From: Acidaminococcus fermentans
Lineage (GTDB): Bacteria; Bacillota_C; Negativicutes; Acidaminococcales; Acidaminococcaceae
Reading direction: 5' to 3'
Length of the DNA: 8,614 bases
Assembly: GCA_004555735.1 (NCBI GenBank)
Contig: SFHH01000086.1
Location: 1 to 8,614, forward strand
This document shows positions 1-5,995 of this stretch, piece after piece. The first letter of the stretch is position 1. Each line of letters starts with the position of its first letter. Below the pieces are notes generated by a model, which had not been told where the DNA came from, ran no database searches, and saw nothing but the letters and a program-made list of their open reading frames with translations. Position numbers and translations under genes: made by a program.

Positions 1-20
1 AGCCGGAAGAAAAAGAATAA
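1..20 (+). CDS. Possible 3' tail of an upstream plus-strand gene
   Basis: In the frame beginning at base 3 the sequence reads Pro-Glu-Glu-Lys-Glu followed by a TAA stop at 18-20, directly before a strong terminator hairpin. A lysine/glutamate-rich end just before a terminator is a common gene ending, so a plus-strand gene may finish here. Only five codons are visible, so neither coding status nor product can be shown. The alternative is that these bases are simply spacer. Confidence 0.2.
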
Positions 21-65
21 AAAAACTGCTGCAAGTGTGATCTATTTACTTGCAGCAGTTTTTTT
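19..65. terminator. Bidirectional intrinsic terminator
   Basis: A perfect inverted repeat pairs 19-36 with 48-65 around an 11-base loop. The GC-containing core is CTGCTGCAAGT (26-36) against ACTTGCAGCAG (48-58). Seven A residues (19-25) flank one side and seven T residues (59-65) the other, so the RNA on either strand forms a stem followed by a U tract. On the minus strand it ends the hydrolase/CorC transcript; the hydrolase stop codon (64-66) lies at the base of the stem. On the plus strand it would end whatever gene lies to the left of the window. Confidence 0.9.
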
Positions 66-594
66 ATTCCACTACGATTTGGCAGCTTTTCATGGTGTCC
101 AGGGCCGCCTGATGGCTTTCTGGGGTAACTCCGGCACAGCAGCGGCTGTCCACCCGAATCTCCACTTCCGGCAGGGCTGCCTTCAGCAGCAGGGCATTGC
201 TGACTACGCAGATATCAGTGCAGAGACCGATCAGTTCGATGCTTTGGATGGGACGGGCCTGGTTGATCTGCCGGAGTTCCTCTGCCAGCTTCCAAGAACC
301 GAAACAGGGCTTCTGGATCACCGGCCAGTGGTGCTCCTGCTGGAGCTTTTCCAGACCTGGGATCAGCCGCCAGCCCGGTGTCCCTTTGATGCAGTGTTCG
401 ACCGGGAGACAGCGGCCTTCTTGGGTCTCCAGATAATCGCTGCCATGGGTATCCTGGGTGAAAATCACTTTGCCTGGAAAGTGGGCCACTTTTTTCAATA
501 CATTCAGGGTGATAGCTTGGGCCGCTTCCGAACCCAGGCTGCCCCCTACAAAATCATTCTGCATATCCACCACAATCAAAAAACGGTTTTCCAT
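64..594 (-). CDS. Nicotinamidase-like cysteine hydrolase (isochorismatase superfamily)
   Basis: A 176-residue cytosolic enzyme of the isochorismatase-like cysteine hydrolase superfamily. Members cleave amides such as nicotinamide or related small substrates. The catalytic triad can be read as Asp10 (in VVDMQNDF), Lys95 (in QKPCFGS) and Cys129 (in GLCTDICV). Asp48-Thr-His50 and His67 (in EHCIKGTPGW) match metal-site positions of nicotinamidases. The third histidine of classical PncA is not obvious, because a GSDY stretch stands where DHxSF would be. Substrate is therefore uncertain: NAD salvage is plausible, not shown. The start at 594 (MENRF) was preferred over in-frame ATGs at 606 and 621. 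It gives the usual N-terminus just before the first strand, lies 16 bases beyond the upstream stop, and has AAGGA (606-610) and GGGA (601-604) before it, whereas the longer forms overlap the upstream gene. It is the second gene of an operon with the CorC-type gene and is probably expressed from that gene's promoter. Confidence 0.85.
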   Translation of the reverse strand: MENRFLIVVDMQNDFVGGSLGSEAAQAITLNVLKKVAHFPGKVIFTQDTHGSDYLETQEGRCLPVEHCIKGTPGWRLIPGLEKLQQEHHWPVIQKPCFGSWKLAEELRQINQARPIQSIELIGLCTDICVVSNALLLKAALPEVEIRVDSRCCAGVTPESHQAALDTMKSCQIVVE

Positions 595-610
595 AAAACA
601 TCCCATCCTT

Positions 611-1909
611 TCACTCTTCACTCTTATCTTTCTTCTCTGGCCGCACTTCTACGATGATCTCCTGGACCCGGTGCTCGTTGGCCTGGGTTACGGTCACATG
701 GAGGTTCCGGCAGTCGAAGGTATCTCCTTTTTTGGGAATGGTTTCCAAGGTATCTACCACCCAGCCGCTGATGGAATTGTTTTCCAAGCCGTACTCGTCG
801 ATATCCAGGTCTAGATATTTGAACAGATCGAACAAATTGGCATTCTGGGAATTGGAAGAGCAGGAAACCAGGTATCGGTTCTTGCCCAGTTTTCGGAACG
901 AAGAGACAGCCTTGTCGTGTTCATCCCAGATTTCACCTACCAGTTCTTCTACAATATCTTCCGTAGTCACCAGGCCTCGGACCGTGCCATAACTGTCCAT
1001 GACCATGGCCATTTCTACTTTGGCCTCCTGCAGGGTCTTCAGGACCCGGGAAATCTTGGTGGACTGATGGACCAGGGCTGCTTTCTTGATCTGCTTCTTC
1101 AGGTCGAAATGGGGATCCTGGAGATAGGCTGCAAAGAAATCTTTAGCGTGGAGGACACCGATGATTTCACTGTAATCATCTTTGAATACGGGCAGCCTGG
1201 AAAAACCGTGGCCGCTGAATAATTTCAGGGCTTCTTCCTTCCCTTCCGAAATATCCATGGCTACCATATCTACCCGGGGAGTCATGATTTCCCGCACCCG
1301 GATATCGCTGAACTCAATGGCGCTCTTGATCAGCTGGCTGTCCTGTTTGTTGATGCCGCCTCCGCTTTCCACTTCATCCACCATCAGCAGCAGTTCATCT
1401 TCTGTAGCATACTTGCGGGACACCTTTTTGCGCAGGCAATGGTTGAAGGCGGACTTCATCAGCCGGAAAAGGAAATTCAGCGGGGTGAACAGGATCACCA
1501 GCACACTGAGCAGCCGGGAACAGTCCATAGAATATTTTTCCGGAGCATCGCTGGCTACACTTTTCGGAATGATCTCTCCAAAAATGAGGATCACGATGGT
1601 GGTGAACACCGTAGCCAGAGCCAGACCGGAAGTGCCGAAAGCTGCGGTGGATACGGCTGCAGCCAGGGAAGCCGTGGCGATATTCACCACGTTGTTCCCG
1701 ATCAGGATGGTGGACAGGGCATCATCGAAATGCTCCAGCAGCCGTAGAGCCCGCTGGGCTTTCCGGTTGCCGCTTTTGGCCAGGTTCTTCAGCCGCAGTT
1801 TGTTGGAACCGGTCAAGGCTGTTTCTGAAGCAGAAAAAAAGGCCGAAAAGGAAATGAAGACAAGAAGGATCAGGGTCAGGGCTGATGTGGGAATCTGTAA
1901 ATCATCCAT
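611..1909 (-). CDS. CorC/HlyC-type (CNNM family) membrane protein with CBS domains
   Basis: A 432-residue integral membrane protein with the complete architecture of the CorC/CNNM family, implicated in Mg2+ (or Co2+) export and historically annotated as hemolysin. The DUF21/CNNM transmembrane domain spans about residues 1-160, with hydrophobic segments near 10-30, 66-90, 95-115 and 132-152. It contains the conserved FSASETA (25-31), IGNN (70-73) and GEIIPK (111-116) signatures. A CBS pair follows (about 206-265 and 273-330), beginning IMTPRVDMVAM and ending in TTEDIVEELVGEIWDE. The C-terminal CorC_HlyC domain covers about 340-425, with a charged tail. The length is normal and nothing is broken. 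The start at 1909 has GGAGGAAG upstream (near 1921-1926) and sits about 24 bases from the predicted transcription start. It is first gene of the minus-strand operon. Ion specificity cannot be read from sequence; nearby genes give no hint of metal regulation. Confidence 0.92.
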   Translation of the reverse strand: MDDLQIPTSALTLILLVFISFSAFFSASETALTGSNKLRLKNLAKSGNRKAQRALRLLEHFDDALSTILIGNNVVNIATASLAAAVSTAAFGTSGLALATVFTTIVILIFGEIIPKSVASDAPEKYSMDCSRLLSVLVILFTPLNFLFRLMKSAFNHCLRKKVSRKYATEDELLLMVDEVESGGGINKQDSQLIKSAIEFSDIRVREIMTPRVDMVAMDISEGKEEALKLFSGHGFSRLPVFKDDYSEIIGVLHAKDFFAAYLQDPHFDLKKQIKKAALVHQSTKISRVLKTLQEAKVEMAMVMDSYGTVRGLVTTEDIVEELVGEIWDEHDKAVSSFRKLGKNRYLVSCSSNSQNANLFDLFKYLDLDIDEYGLENNSISGWVVDTLETIPKKGDTFDCRNLHVTVTQANEHRVQEIIVEVRPEKKDKSEE

Positions 1910-1939
1910 TTTATTACACTTCCTCCATATATTAATGTT

Positions 1940-1968
1940 ATTATAGGAGAAAGTATGACAGCGGTCAA
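1940..1968 (-). promoter_or_regulatory. Sigma-70-type promoter for the CorC-type operon
   Basis: On the minus strand a TTGACC -35 box (1963-1968) and a perfect TATAAT -10 box (1940-1945) are separated by exactly 17 bases (1946-1962). Transcription would start near 1933, giving a short leader with GGAGG before the ATG at 1909. The promoter interlocks with the divergent plus-strand promoter at 1955-1984. Confidence 0.8.
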
Positions 1969-1984
1969 TGTTCTATGCTATAAT
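1955..1984 (+). promoter_or_regulatory. Extended -10 promoter for the metallopeptidase operon
   Basis: An ATGACA -35 box (1955-1960; five of six consensus bases) and a perfect TATAAT -10 box (1979-1984) are 18 bases apart. TGC immediately upstream of the -10 makes it an extended -10 element. The predicted transcription start is near 1990-1991, only about three bases before the chosen ATG at 1994. The -35 box lies within the spacer of the opposing promoter, so both cannot be occupied by RNA polymerase at once. Confidence 0.7.
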
Positions 1985-1993
1985 AGGAAAGCT

Positions 1994-2674
1994 ATGGTTA
2001 CTGAATCGATACTGAAACAGGCCCGGATCATCCAGTCCTTCCGACGGAGCATCGGCTTCGAAGTGGGGGAGGATGGTACCTTGGTGTTGCGGGTCCCCTA
2101 TGGGATTTCCCAGCAGGAATTGGCCCGAGTGGTGGCAAAAAAAGAAAAGTGGATCACAGGTGCCCAGGACAGGGTCCGTCGGGAACAGGAAGAGCACCAT
2201 ACCCTGCAGCTTGTGGACGGCGAATCCTTCCTGTTGTTCGGTAAAAACTGCACGCTGCGGATCCGGCCTGGCAAAGGCTTTACCCTGGAAAGGGGGGAAA
2301 GCCTTCTTGTGATGGGCCGGGAAGAAAATCGGGAAACGCTGGTCCGTTTCCTGAGCGGTCAGCTGGGAAAGGTGCTGCGGGAACAGGTGGGTCAGTATGC
2401 AGCCCAGATGCAGCTGCCCTTTCCGGTGGTAAAATGCAGCCGGGCCCGGTCCCGATGGGGGTACTGCAACTATAAGGGAGAACTGGGGTTTTCCTGGCCT
2501 CTGGTGTTCTGCCCCCGGGAAGTCATCGCCTATGTGGTGGTCCATGAACTCTGCCATATCCGGAACATGTCCCATAACAAAGCCTTCTGGCTCTCTGTTG
2601 CCCGGATCCTGCCAGATTACCGGGAACGGGAGAAGTGGCTGAAGGTCCATAGAAAGGTCATGAGTACATTATGA
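1994..2674 (+). CDS. YgjP-like (DUF45) zinc metallopeptidase
   Basis: A 226-residue soluble protein of the YgjP/DUF45 metallopeptidase family. The zinc-protease signature HELCH (residues 184-188) is followed by a third histidine, His194, in NMSHNKAFW. The family-specific block SRWGYCNYKGELGFSW (from about 153) precedes it, and the C-terminal LPDYREREKWL is typical. Family members are predicted metal-dependent proteases of unknown substrate; some are encoded near type I restriction systems, but none is present here. The start at 1994 (MVTES) was chosen because the strongest promoter's -10 box ends at 1984. A 13-codon longer form from ATG 1955 has AGGAG (1945-1949) five bases ahead, but lies upstream of that promoter and would need another one. 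The stop overlaps the next start by four bases (ATGA), indicating translational coupling. The two-histidine-plus-glutamate motif is intact, so activity is expected. The biological target is unknown. Confidence 0.88.
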   Translation: MVTESILKQARIIQSFRRSIGFEVGEDGTLVLRVPYGISQQELARVVAKKEKWITGAQDRVRREQEEHHTLQLVDGESFLLFGKNCTLRIRPGKGFTLERGESLLVMGREENRETLVRFLSGQLGKVLREQVGQYAAQMQLPFPVVKCSRARSRWGYCNYKGELGFSWPLVFCPREVIAYVVVHELCHIRNMSHNKAFWLSVARILPDYREREKWLKVHRKVMSTL

Positions 2675-3630
2675 GCATTAACAAAAAGATCCTCCTTTGT
2701 TTCATCGCTTTGGTCGCAGTGGGAGTGGTGTCCCTGACTCTGCTCCATCGGAGTCCCAAATATCTGGAACAGCAGCAACAGGCTCAGCAGGCGCAGACAG
2801 TCCATTCCCAGGATACAAAACTGCCCTATGATTATCTGAACAATGTCATCGCCCAGAGCGGGGCTGCCTGTTCCGTCTATTACCATTCACTGGAGAATGA
2901 TGATGTGTTCTACAATTATTCGGGAAAAATGCCGGCAGGGGATATGGTGCGTCTTTATGTGGCGGCGGGCGTACTGAAACAGGTGGAAGACAAGGACCTG
3001 TCTTTGGAGGAAGTCTATACCTTGCGGGAAAAAGATTTCCGTCCAGACAGTCCAGCCCTGGGGAAACTGCCGGTGGGCAGCCGCCTGACGGTACGGAACC
3101 TGCTGGAAGATATGCTCCTCCAGAATGACGCCACGGCTTTGTACAAACTGATCTGGATTGCGGGGCGGGAGGATCTGAATGGCTGGCTGGCCAAACAAGG
3201 GTATGTGGATACCGTGATCGGGATCCATCAGCTGCCTTTAGGGGAAAATGGGGACGACACTTTGGCTCCCCAGGAGAAACGCCAGCTCAGCTATACTTCT
3301 GTGAATGATCTGGTGACCCTTTTGACCCGGCTGTATGAGGGGAAATGTGTATCCCCCAAACAGGATGGCTATCTAGTGGACCTGCTCCGGAAACAGCCGG
3401 TCCGGGACATGCTGGGAGCACTGCTGCCCAAAAAGGCGAAGACCGCCGGTCTCCAGTCCGAGCGGGGAGCTGTATTGGGATCTGCTGGCATCATTTACGG
3501 CAAGGAAAAATATGTGCTGGCCATCTTGATGGATAAAGCCGTGCGGCCGGAAGAAAGCCGGAAGACCATCAACCAGATCTCTTCAATCATATTCAATACA
3601 GTCAATGACAAAGAGGTGTTCAAGAAATGA
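2671..3630 (+). CDS. Membrane-anchored class A beta-lactamase-fold protein with degenerate active site
   Basis: A 319-residue protein with a single N-terminal hydrophobic segment (about 7-25), no lipobox, a Gln-rich linker (34-42) and an extracytoplasmic domain of the serine beta-lactamase-like (Beta-lactamase2) type. Family landmarks can be aligned. PAGDMVRLYVAAGVL (88-102) corresponds to the helix normally bearing SxxK. LEDMLLQNDATALYKLI (145-161) corresponds to the SDN helix. TSVNDLVTLLTRLYEG (209-224) is the usual late helix, and AKTAG (256-260) followed by GIIYGKEKYVLAIL (273-286) corresponds to the KTG strand region. By this alignment the nucleophile Ser is Asp91, the general-base Lys is Arg94, SDN is NDA (152-154) and KTG is KTA (257-259). 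Hydrolysis of beta-lactams is therefore unlikely, and a binding or cell-wall-sensing role is more plausible (inference). It overlaps both neighbours by 4 bases. No resistance function should be assumed. Confidence 0.78.
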   Translation: MSINKKILLCFIALVAVGVVSLTLLHRSPKYLEQQQQAQQAQTVHSQDTKLPYDYLNNVIAQSGAACSVYYHSLENDDVFYNYSGKMPAGDMVRLYVAAGVLKQVEDKDLSLEEVYTLREKDFRPDSPALGKLPVGSRLTVRNLLEDMLLQNDATALYKLIWIAGREDLNGWLAKQGYVDTVIGIHQLPLGENGDDTLAPQEKRQLSYTSVNDLVTLLTRLYEGKCVSPKQDGYLVDLLRKQPVRDMLGALLPKKAKTAGLQSERGAVLGSAGIIYGKEKYVLAILMDKAVRPEESRKTINQISSIIFNTVNDKEVFKK

Positions 3631-5018
3631 AGAAAAAAGTCGATGTGGCCATTATCGGCGGCGGCCCGGCTTCTATTTATGCTGCCTATGAATTTGTCCT
3701 GAAATATCCTGAAGTGAAAGTCCTGATCCTGGAAGAAGGCCATGCCATTGATTTCCGGAACTGTCCCATCATTGCTGGAAAAGTAGAAAAATGTGTCCGC
3801 TGCACCCCTTGCAGCATCATGCGGGGCTTTGGAGGAGCCGGGGCATTTTCTGATGGGAAATACAACTTCACCACAGAATTCGGCGGATGGCTCAGTGATT
3901 ACATCCCCAAGAAAACGGTGATGGAACTGATCGATTATGTAGACGGGATCAACTTGAAACACGGAGCTCCCGGAGAAGTCTACTCTACCAAAAATTGTAA
4001 AATCGGGCGGAAAGCGTTAGGGGTCGATCTGCACCTCCTGAATGCCAAGGTCCGCCATCTGGGTACGGACAATAACCGAAAGCTGATGGCCAGCATCTAC
4101 CGGTTCCTGCTGGAACAGGGCATCGAGATCCAGTGCGATACCCAGGTAGAATCCTTCCGCCCCTGCCAGGAAGGATACGAGGTGATGCTGAAAGACCGGG
4201 AAGAAAGCATCCTGTGCACGTACCTGATCGGGGCTCCGGGCCGGGCGGGAGCCGAATGGTTCTCGGATCAGTGTGAGGCCCTGGGACTGGAACTCACCAA
4301 CAACCAGGTGGACGTGGGTGTCCGGGTGGAAGTGCCGGCTGCTGTCTTCCAGGAAATTACAGATGAAGTCTATGAAGCCAAGCTGGTGTACCGGACCAAG
4401 GGATATGGCGACCGGGTACGGACCTTCTGCATGAATCCCAACGGTTACGTGGTGGCAGAAAATACCGACGGTATCGTCACTGTCAACGGCCACAGCTTCA
4501 GCGACCCCAAAAAGAATAGCGGCAATACCAATTTTGCTCTTTTAGTGAGCAACCGGTTCACGGAACCCTTTAAAGAACCCCACCGCTATGGCAAACACAT
4601 TGCTTCGCTGTCCAATATGCTGGGAGGCGGGGTCCTGGTCCAGCGTTTCGGAGACCTGATCAAAGGCCGGCGGACCAATGCCCACCGGCTGGGACAGAGC
4701 TTCCTGCGGCCCACCCTCAATGCAGTGCCGGGGGATCTGAGCCTGGTGCTGCCCAAACGGCACCTGGACAACATCATCGAAATGATCTATGCTCTGGATA
4801 AGGTGGCTCCAGGGACGGCCAATGACGCTACCCTTCTGTATGGGGTAGAAGTGAAGTTCTACAGTTCCCGGCTGGAGCTGGATGACCAGCTGGAGACGAA
4901 ACTGCCGAATTTCTTCGCCATCGGGGATGGCGCCGGCATCACCCGGGGCCTGAGCCAGGCCAGTGCCAGCGGCGTGTATGTGGCCAGGATCATCGGGGAG
5001 AGAATGAAGCAAAAGTAA
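3627..5018 (+). CDS. FAD-dependent dehydrogenase, COG2509 type
   Basis: A 463-residue flavoprotein. The N-terminal Rossmann fingerprint VAIIGGGPAS (7-16) binds the ADP part of FAD, and Glu36-Glu37 close the first beta-alpha-beta unit. The C-terminal NFFAIGDGAGITRG (428-441) is the second FAD contact. Between these, GFGGAGAFSDGK (67-78) is the hallmark of the COG2509 'uncharacterised FAD-dependent dehydrogenase' family. Four cysteines, Cys46 and Cys56-X2-Cys59-X2-Cys62, precede that block and could bind a metal or iron-sulfur cluster. The substrate of the family is unknown to me; a cytosolic redox role is inferred. Length is normal and there are no breaks. ATG 3627 overlaps the previous stop by four bases, so it is translationally coupled as the last gene of the three-gene operon. 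Termination probably occurs at 5110-5132. Confidence 0.87.
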   Translation: MKKKVDVAIIGGGPASIYAAYEFVLKYPEVKVLILEEGHAIDFRNCPIIAGKVEKCVRCTPCSIMRGFGGAGAFSDGKYNFTTEFGGWLSDYIPKKTVMELIDYVDGINLKHGAPGEVYSTKNCKIGRKALGVDLHLLNAKVRHLGTDNNRKLMASIYRFLLEQGIEIQCDTQVESFRPCQEGYEVMLKDREESILCTYLIGAPGRAGAEWFSDQCEALGLELTNNQVDVGVRVEVPAAVFQEITDEVYEAKLVYRTKGYGDRVRTFCMNPNGYVVAENTDGIVTVNGHSFSDPKKNSGNTNFALLVSNRFTEPFKEPHRYGKHIASLSNMLGGGVLVQRFGDLIKGRRTNAHRLGQSFLRPTLNAVPGDLSLVLPKRHLDNIIEMIYALDKVAPGTANDATLLYGVEVKFYSSRLELDDQLETKLPNFFAIGDGAGITRGLSQASASGVYVARIIGERMKQK

Positions 5019-5026
5019 AAATTAAA

Positions 5027-5054
5027 GGGGGCTGTTGTGTATGCAACAGCCCCT
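5027..5054 (-). terminator. Hairpin, probable terminator for the LytTR gene
   Basis: GGGGCTGTTG (5028-5037) pairs perfectly with CAACAGCCCC (5044-5053) around a six-base loop; G5027-T5054 could add a wobble pair. On the minus strand the stem is followed by a T-rich stretch (CTTTAATTTTTACTTTT), as expected for an intrinsic terminator of the regulator gene at 5132-5842. On the plus strand no U tract follows, so it is a weak stop for the flavoprotein operon. Confidence 0.65.
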
Positions 5055-5085
5055 GTCACTTAGCCAGTGACAAGAGACCAGTGAC
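5054..5085. repeat. Short intergenic repeat: TGTCACT hairpin plus CCAGTGAC direct repeat
   Basis: TGTCACT (5054-5060) and AGTGACA (5066-5072) form a 7-base-pair hairpin with a 5-base loop. CCAGTGAC occurs twice in direct orientation (5064-5071 and 5078-5085), 14 bases apart. The block sits between two other hairpins in a non-coding stretch. It resembles a small REP-like intergenic element, but only one copy can be seen here, so that reading is inference. Confidence 0.5.
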
Positions 5086-5102
5086 GGGCAGCTTTGCTGC
5101 CC
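5086..5102. other. Intergenic hairpin
   Basis: GGGCAGC (5086-5092) and GCTGCCC (5096-5102) form a perfect 7-base-pair stem with a TTT loop. Neither strand has a U tract immediately after it, so it is not a classical terminator alone. It may stabilise transcript 3' ends or belong to the neighbouring repeat block. Confidence 0.5.
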
Positions 5103-5109
5103 TTAGACA

Positions 5110-5132
5110 GGGGGGGAATCCCCCCTTTTTTT
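5110..5132 (+). terminator. Intrinsic terminator of the three-gene plus-strand operon
   Basis: Six Gs (5111-5116; a seventh at 5110) pair with six Cs (5120-5125) across an AAT loop, followed by seven Ts (5126-5132). This is a strong plus-strand intrinsic terminator with an unusual stem made only of G:C pairs. The T tract touches the last base of the convergent LytTR stop codon (5132-5134), so there is no spare spacer on that side. Confidence 0.85.
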
Positions 5133-5842
5133 CATATCTGCCCCAACCGGCGGACCATGCTTTCCCGCAGCATCTTGGAACGATGTTTGGCCAACGGGAG
5201 GATCCTTCCGTTCAGCAAGGTCACTTCTTCTCCCCGGATGTTGCGGATCCAGTGGAGGTTCACCATATAGCTCCGATGGATCCTCAGGAAATTATACCGC
5301 TGGAGGCGGACTTCCAATGCTTTGATAGACTCCCGATAGATAAAACAGCCCTGTTGGGTCGCCAACAGGATCCTGGATCCTTCGGATTTGAAATAGAGGA
5401 TCTCTTTTAGCAAGACATGATGCAGCCCTTCCCAGTTGCTGAACAGATAGGAACGGTTTTGGGGACAGGAATGGCTGCCCATCAACTGCTGCAGATCTCG
5501 TTGGAAGAGAAAAGGGGCCACGGATCTGTGATAATAGCGGTACAAAGGGATTTCATACCCTGCTAAAGAATCTTGGATATCGTTGGAAATGACCATAATG
5601 GGCACGAAAGAATCATAGCGGCGCAGTGCCCGGGCGATTTTCAGATGGAGATGTTCCCCCTGGAAAGCCCCTAAGACGACCAGGTTGAAATGGATCTTGC
5701 GGCGGCAGGTTTCGATCAAGGCCTTGCCGTTGGAAAAAGAGTAGATCTTCATAGCATCAGTGGGGTGCGGCAGTTGATGGATATAGTGGGTGAGCTGCGC
5801 GATACGGGTACGGTCATTGTCACATAGGGCAATATGGAACAT
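5132..5842 (-). CDS. LytTR-family response regulator with atypical receiver domain
   Basis: A 236-residue cytosolic DNA-binding protein of the LytR/AgrA type. The N-terminal receiver-like domain (1-120) begins MFHIALCDND with the usual acidic pair (Asp8, Asp10). At the end of the third strand, NLVVLGAFQGEH (53-64), Gly58 stands where the phospho-acceptor aspartate is expected. The usual switch lysine appears replaced near YYHRSVAP (103-110, Arg106). Phosphorylation control is thus doubtful. The C-terminal LytTR domain (about 130-232) is well preserved, including EILYFKSEGSRILL, RIHRSYMVNL and LPLAKHRSKML. No histidine kinase gene is adjacent, so it is an orphan regulator. The start at 5842 has GGAGG eight bases upstream, an excellent ribosome site. 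Targets are unknown; the divergent DUF2971 operon is the closest candidate by position only. Confidence 0.85.
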   Translation of the reverse strand: MFHIALCDNDRTRIAQLTHYIHQLPHPTDAMKIYSFSNGKALIETCRRKIHFNLVVLGAFQGEHLHLKIARALRRYDSFVPIMVISNDIQDSLAGYEIPLYRYYHRSVAPFLFQRDLQQLMGSHSCPQNRSYLFSNWEGLHHVLLKEILYFKSEGSRILLATQQGCFIYRESIKALEVRLQRYNFLRIHRSYMVNLHWIRNIRGEEVTLLNGRILPLAKHRSKMLRESMVRRLGQI

Positions 5843-5889
5843 GATGGAAGCCTCCGTTCTTATAGATTTTTAAAAGTTGACACTTGTAT

Positions 5890-5898
5890 AGTATATCA
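5890..5898 (-). promoter_or_regulatory. Probable extended -10 promoter for the LytTR gene
   Basis: On the minus strand TATACT (5890-5895) is preceded by TGA (5896-5898), forming an extended -10 element. No convincing -35 box is found 16-18 bases upstream, which fits extended -10 promoters but may also mean activator dependence. The start point would be near 5883, leaving a leader of about 40 bases before ATG 5842. Confidence 0.4.
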
Positions 5899-5962
5899 TA
5901 AATCTTCACAAAAGGCAGAATATTATTTCAATTTGTGCATCCTCCATGGATGAGTAAAGTTT

Positions 5963-5995
5963 TTGCAAGCATTTTTCCCCAGGTTACGGTATAAT
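5963..5995 (+). promoter_or_regulatory. Probable promoter for the DUF2971 operon
   Basis: A perfect TATAAT -10 box lies at 5990-5995. The best -35 candidate, TTGCAA (5963-5968), is 21 bases away, longer than the standard 17. Either the promoter works mostly through its -10 box or it requires an activator that tolerates a long spacer. Transcription would begin near 6002, giving a leader of about 60 bases before ATG 6062. Confidence 0.45.

Noticed and set aside
37..657. 206-codon plus-strand open frame opposite the hydrolase gene
   Set aside because: It begins inside the terminator, lacks a Shine-Dalgarno site and lies wholly opposite two well-supported conserved genes; it is an antisense shadow.
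1973..2650. 225-codon minus-strand open frame opposite the metallopeptidase gene
   Set aside because: No recognisable domain, proline/histidine/glutamine-rich antisense composition, and the opposite strand carries a clear HELCH metallopeptidase.
2671..3630. Antibiotic-resistance beta-lactamase
   Set aside because: The catalytic Ser and Lys of SxxK are not present at the aligned positions, and SDN and KTG are altered, so enzymatic resistance is not supported.
5873..5881. Single AAAGTTGAC resembling one half of a LytTR binding repeat
   Set aside because: No second copy at the expected 12-13 base spacing was found, so it cannot be called an operator.
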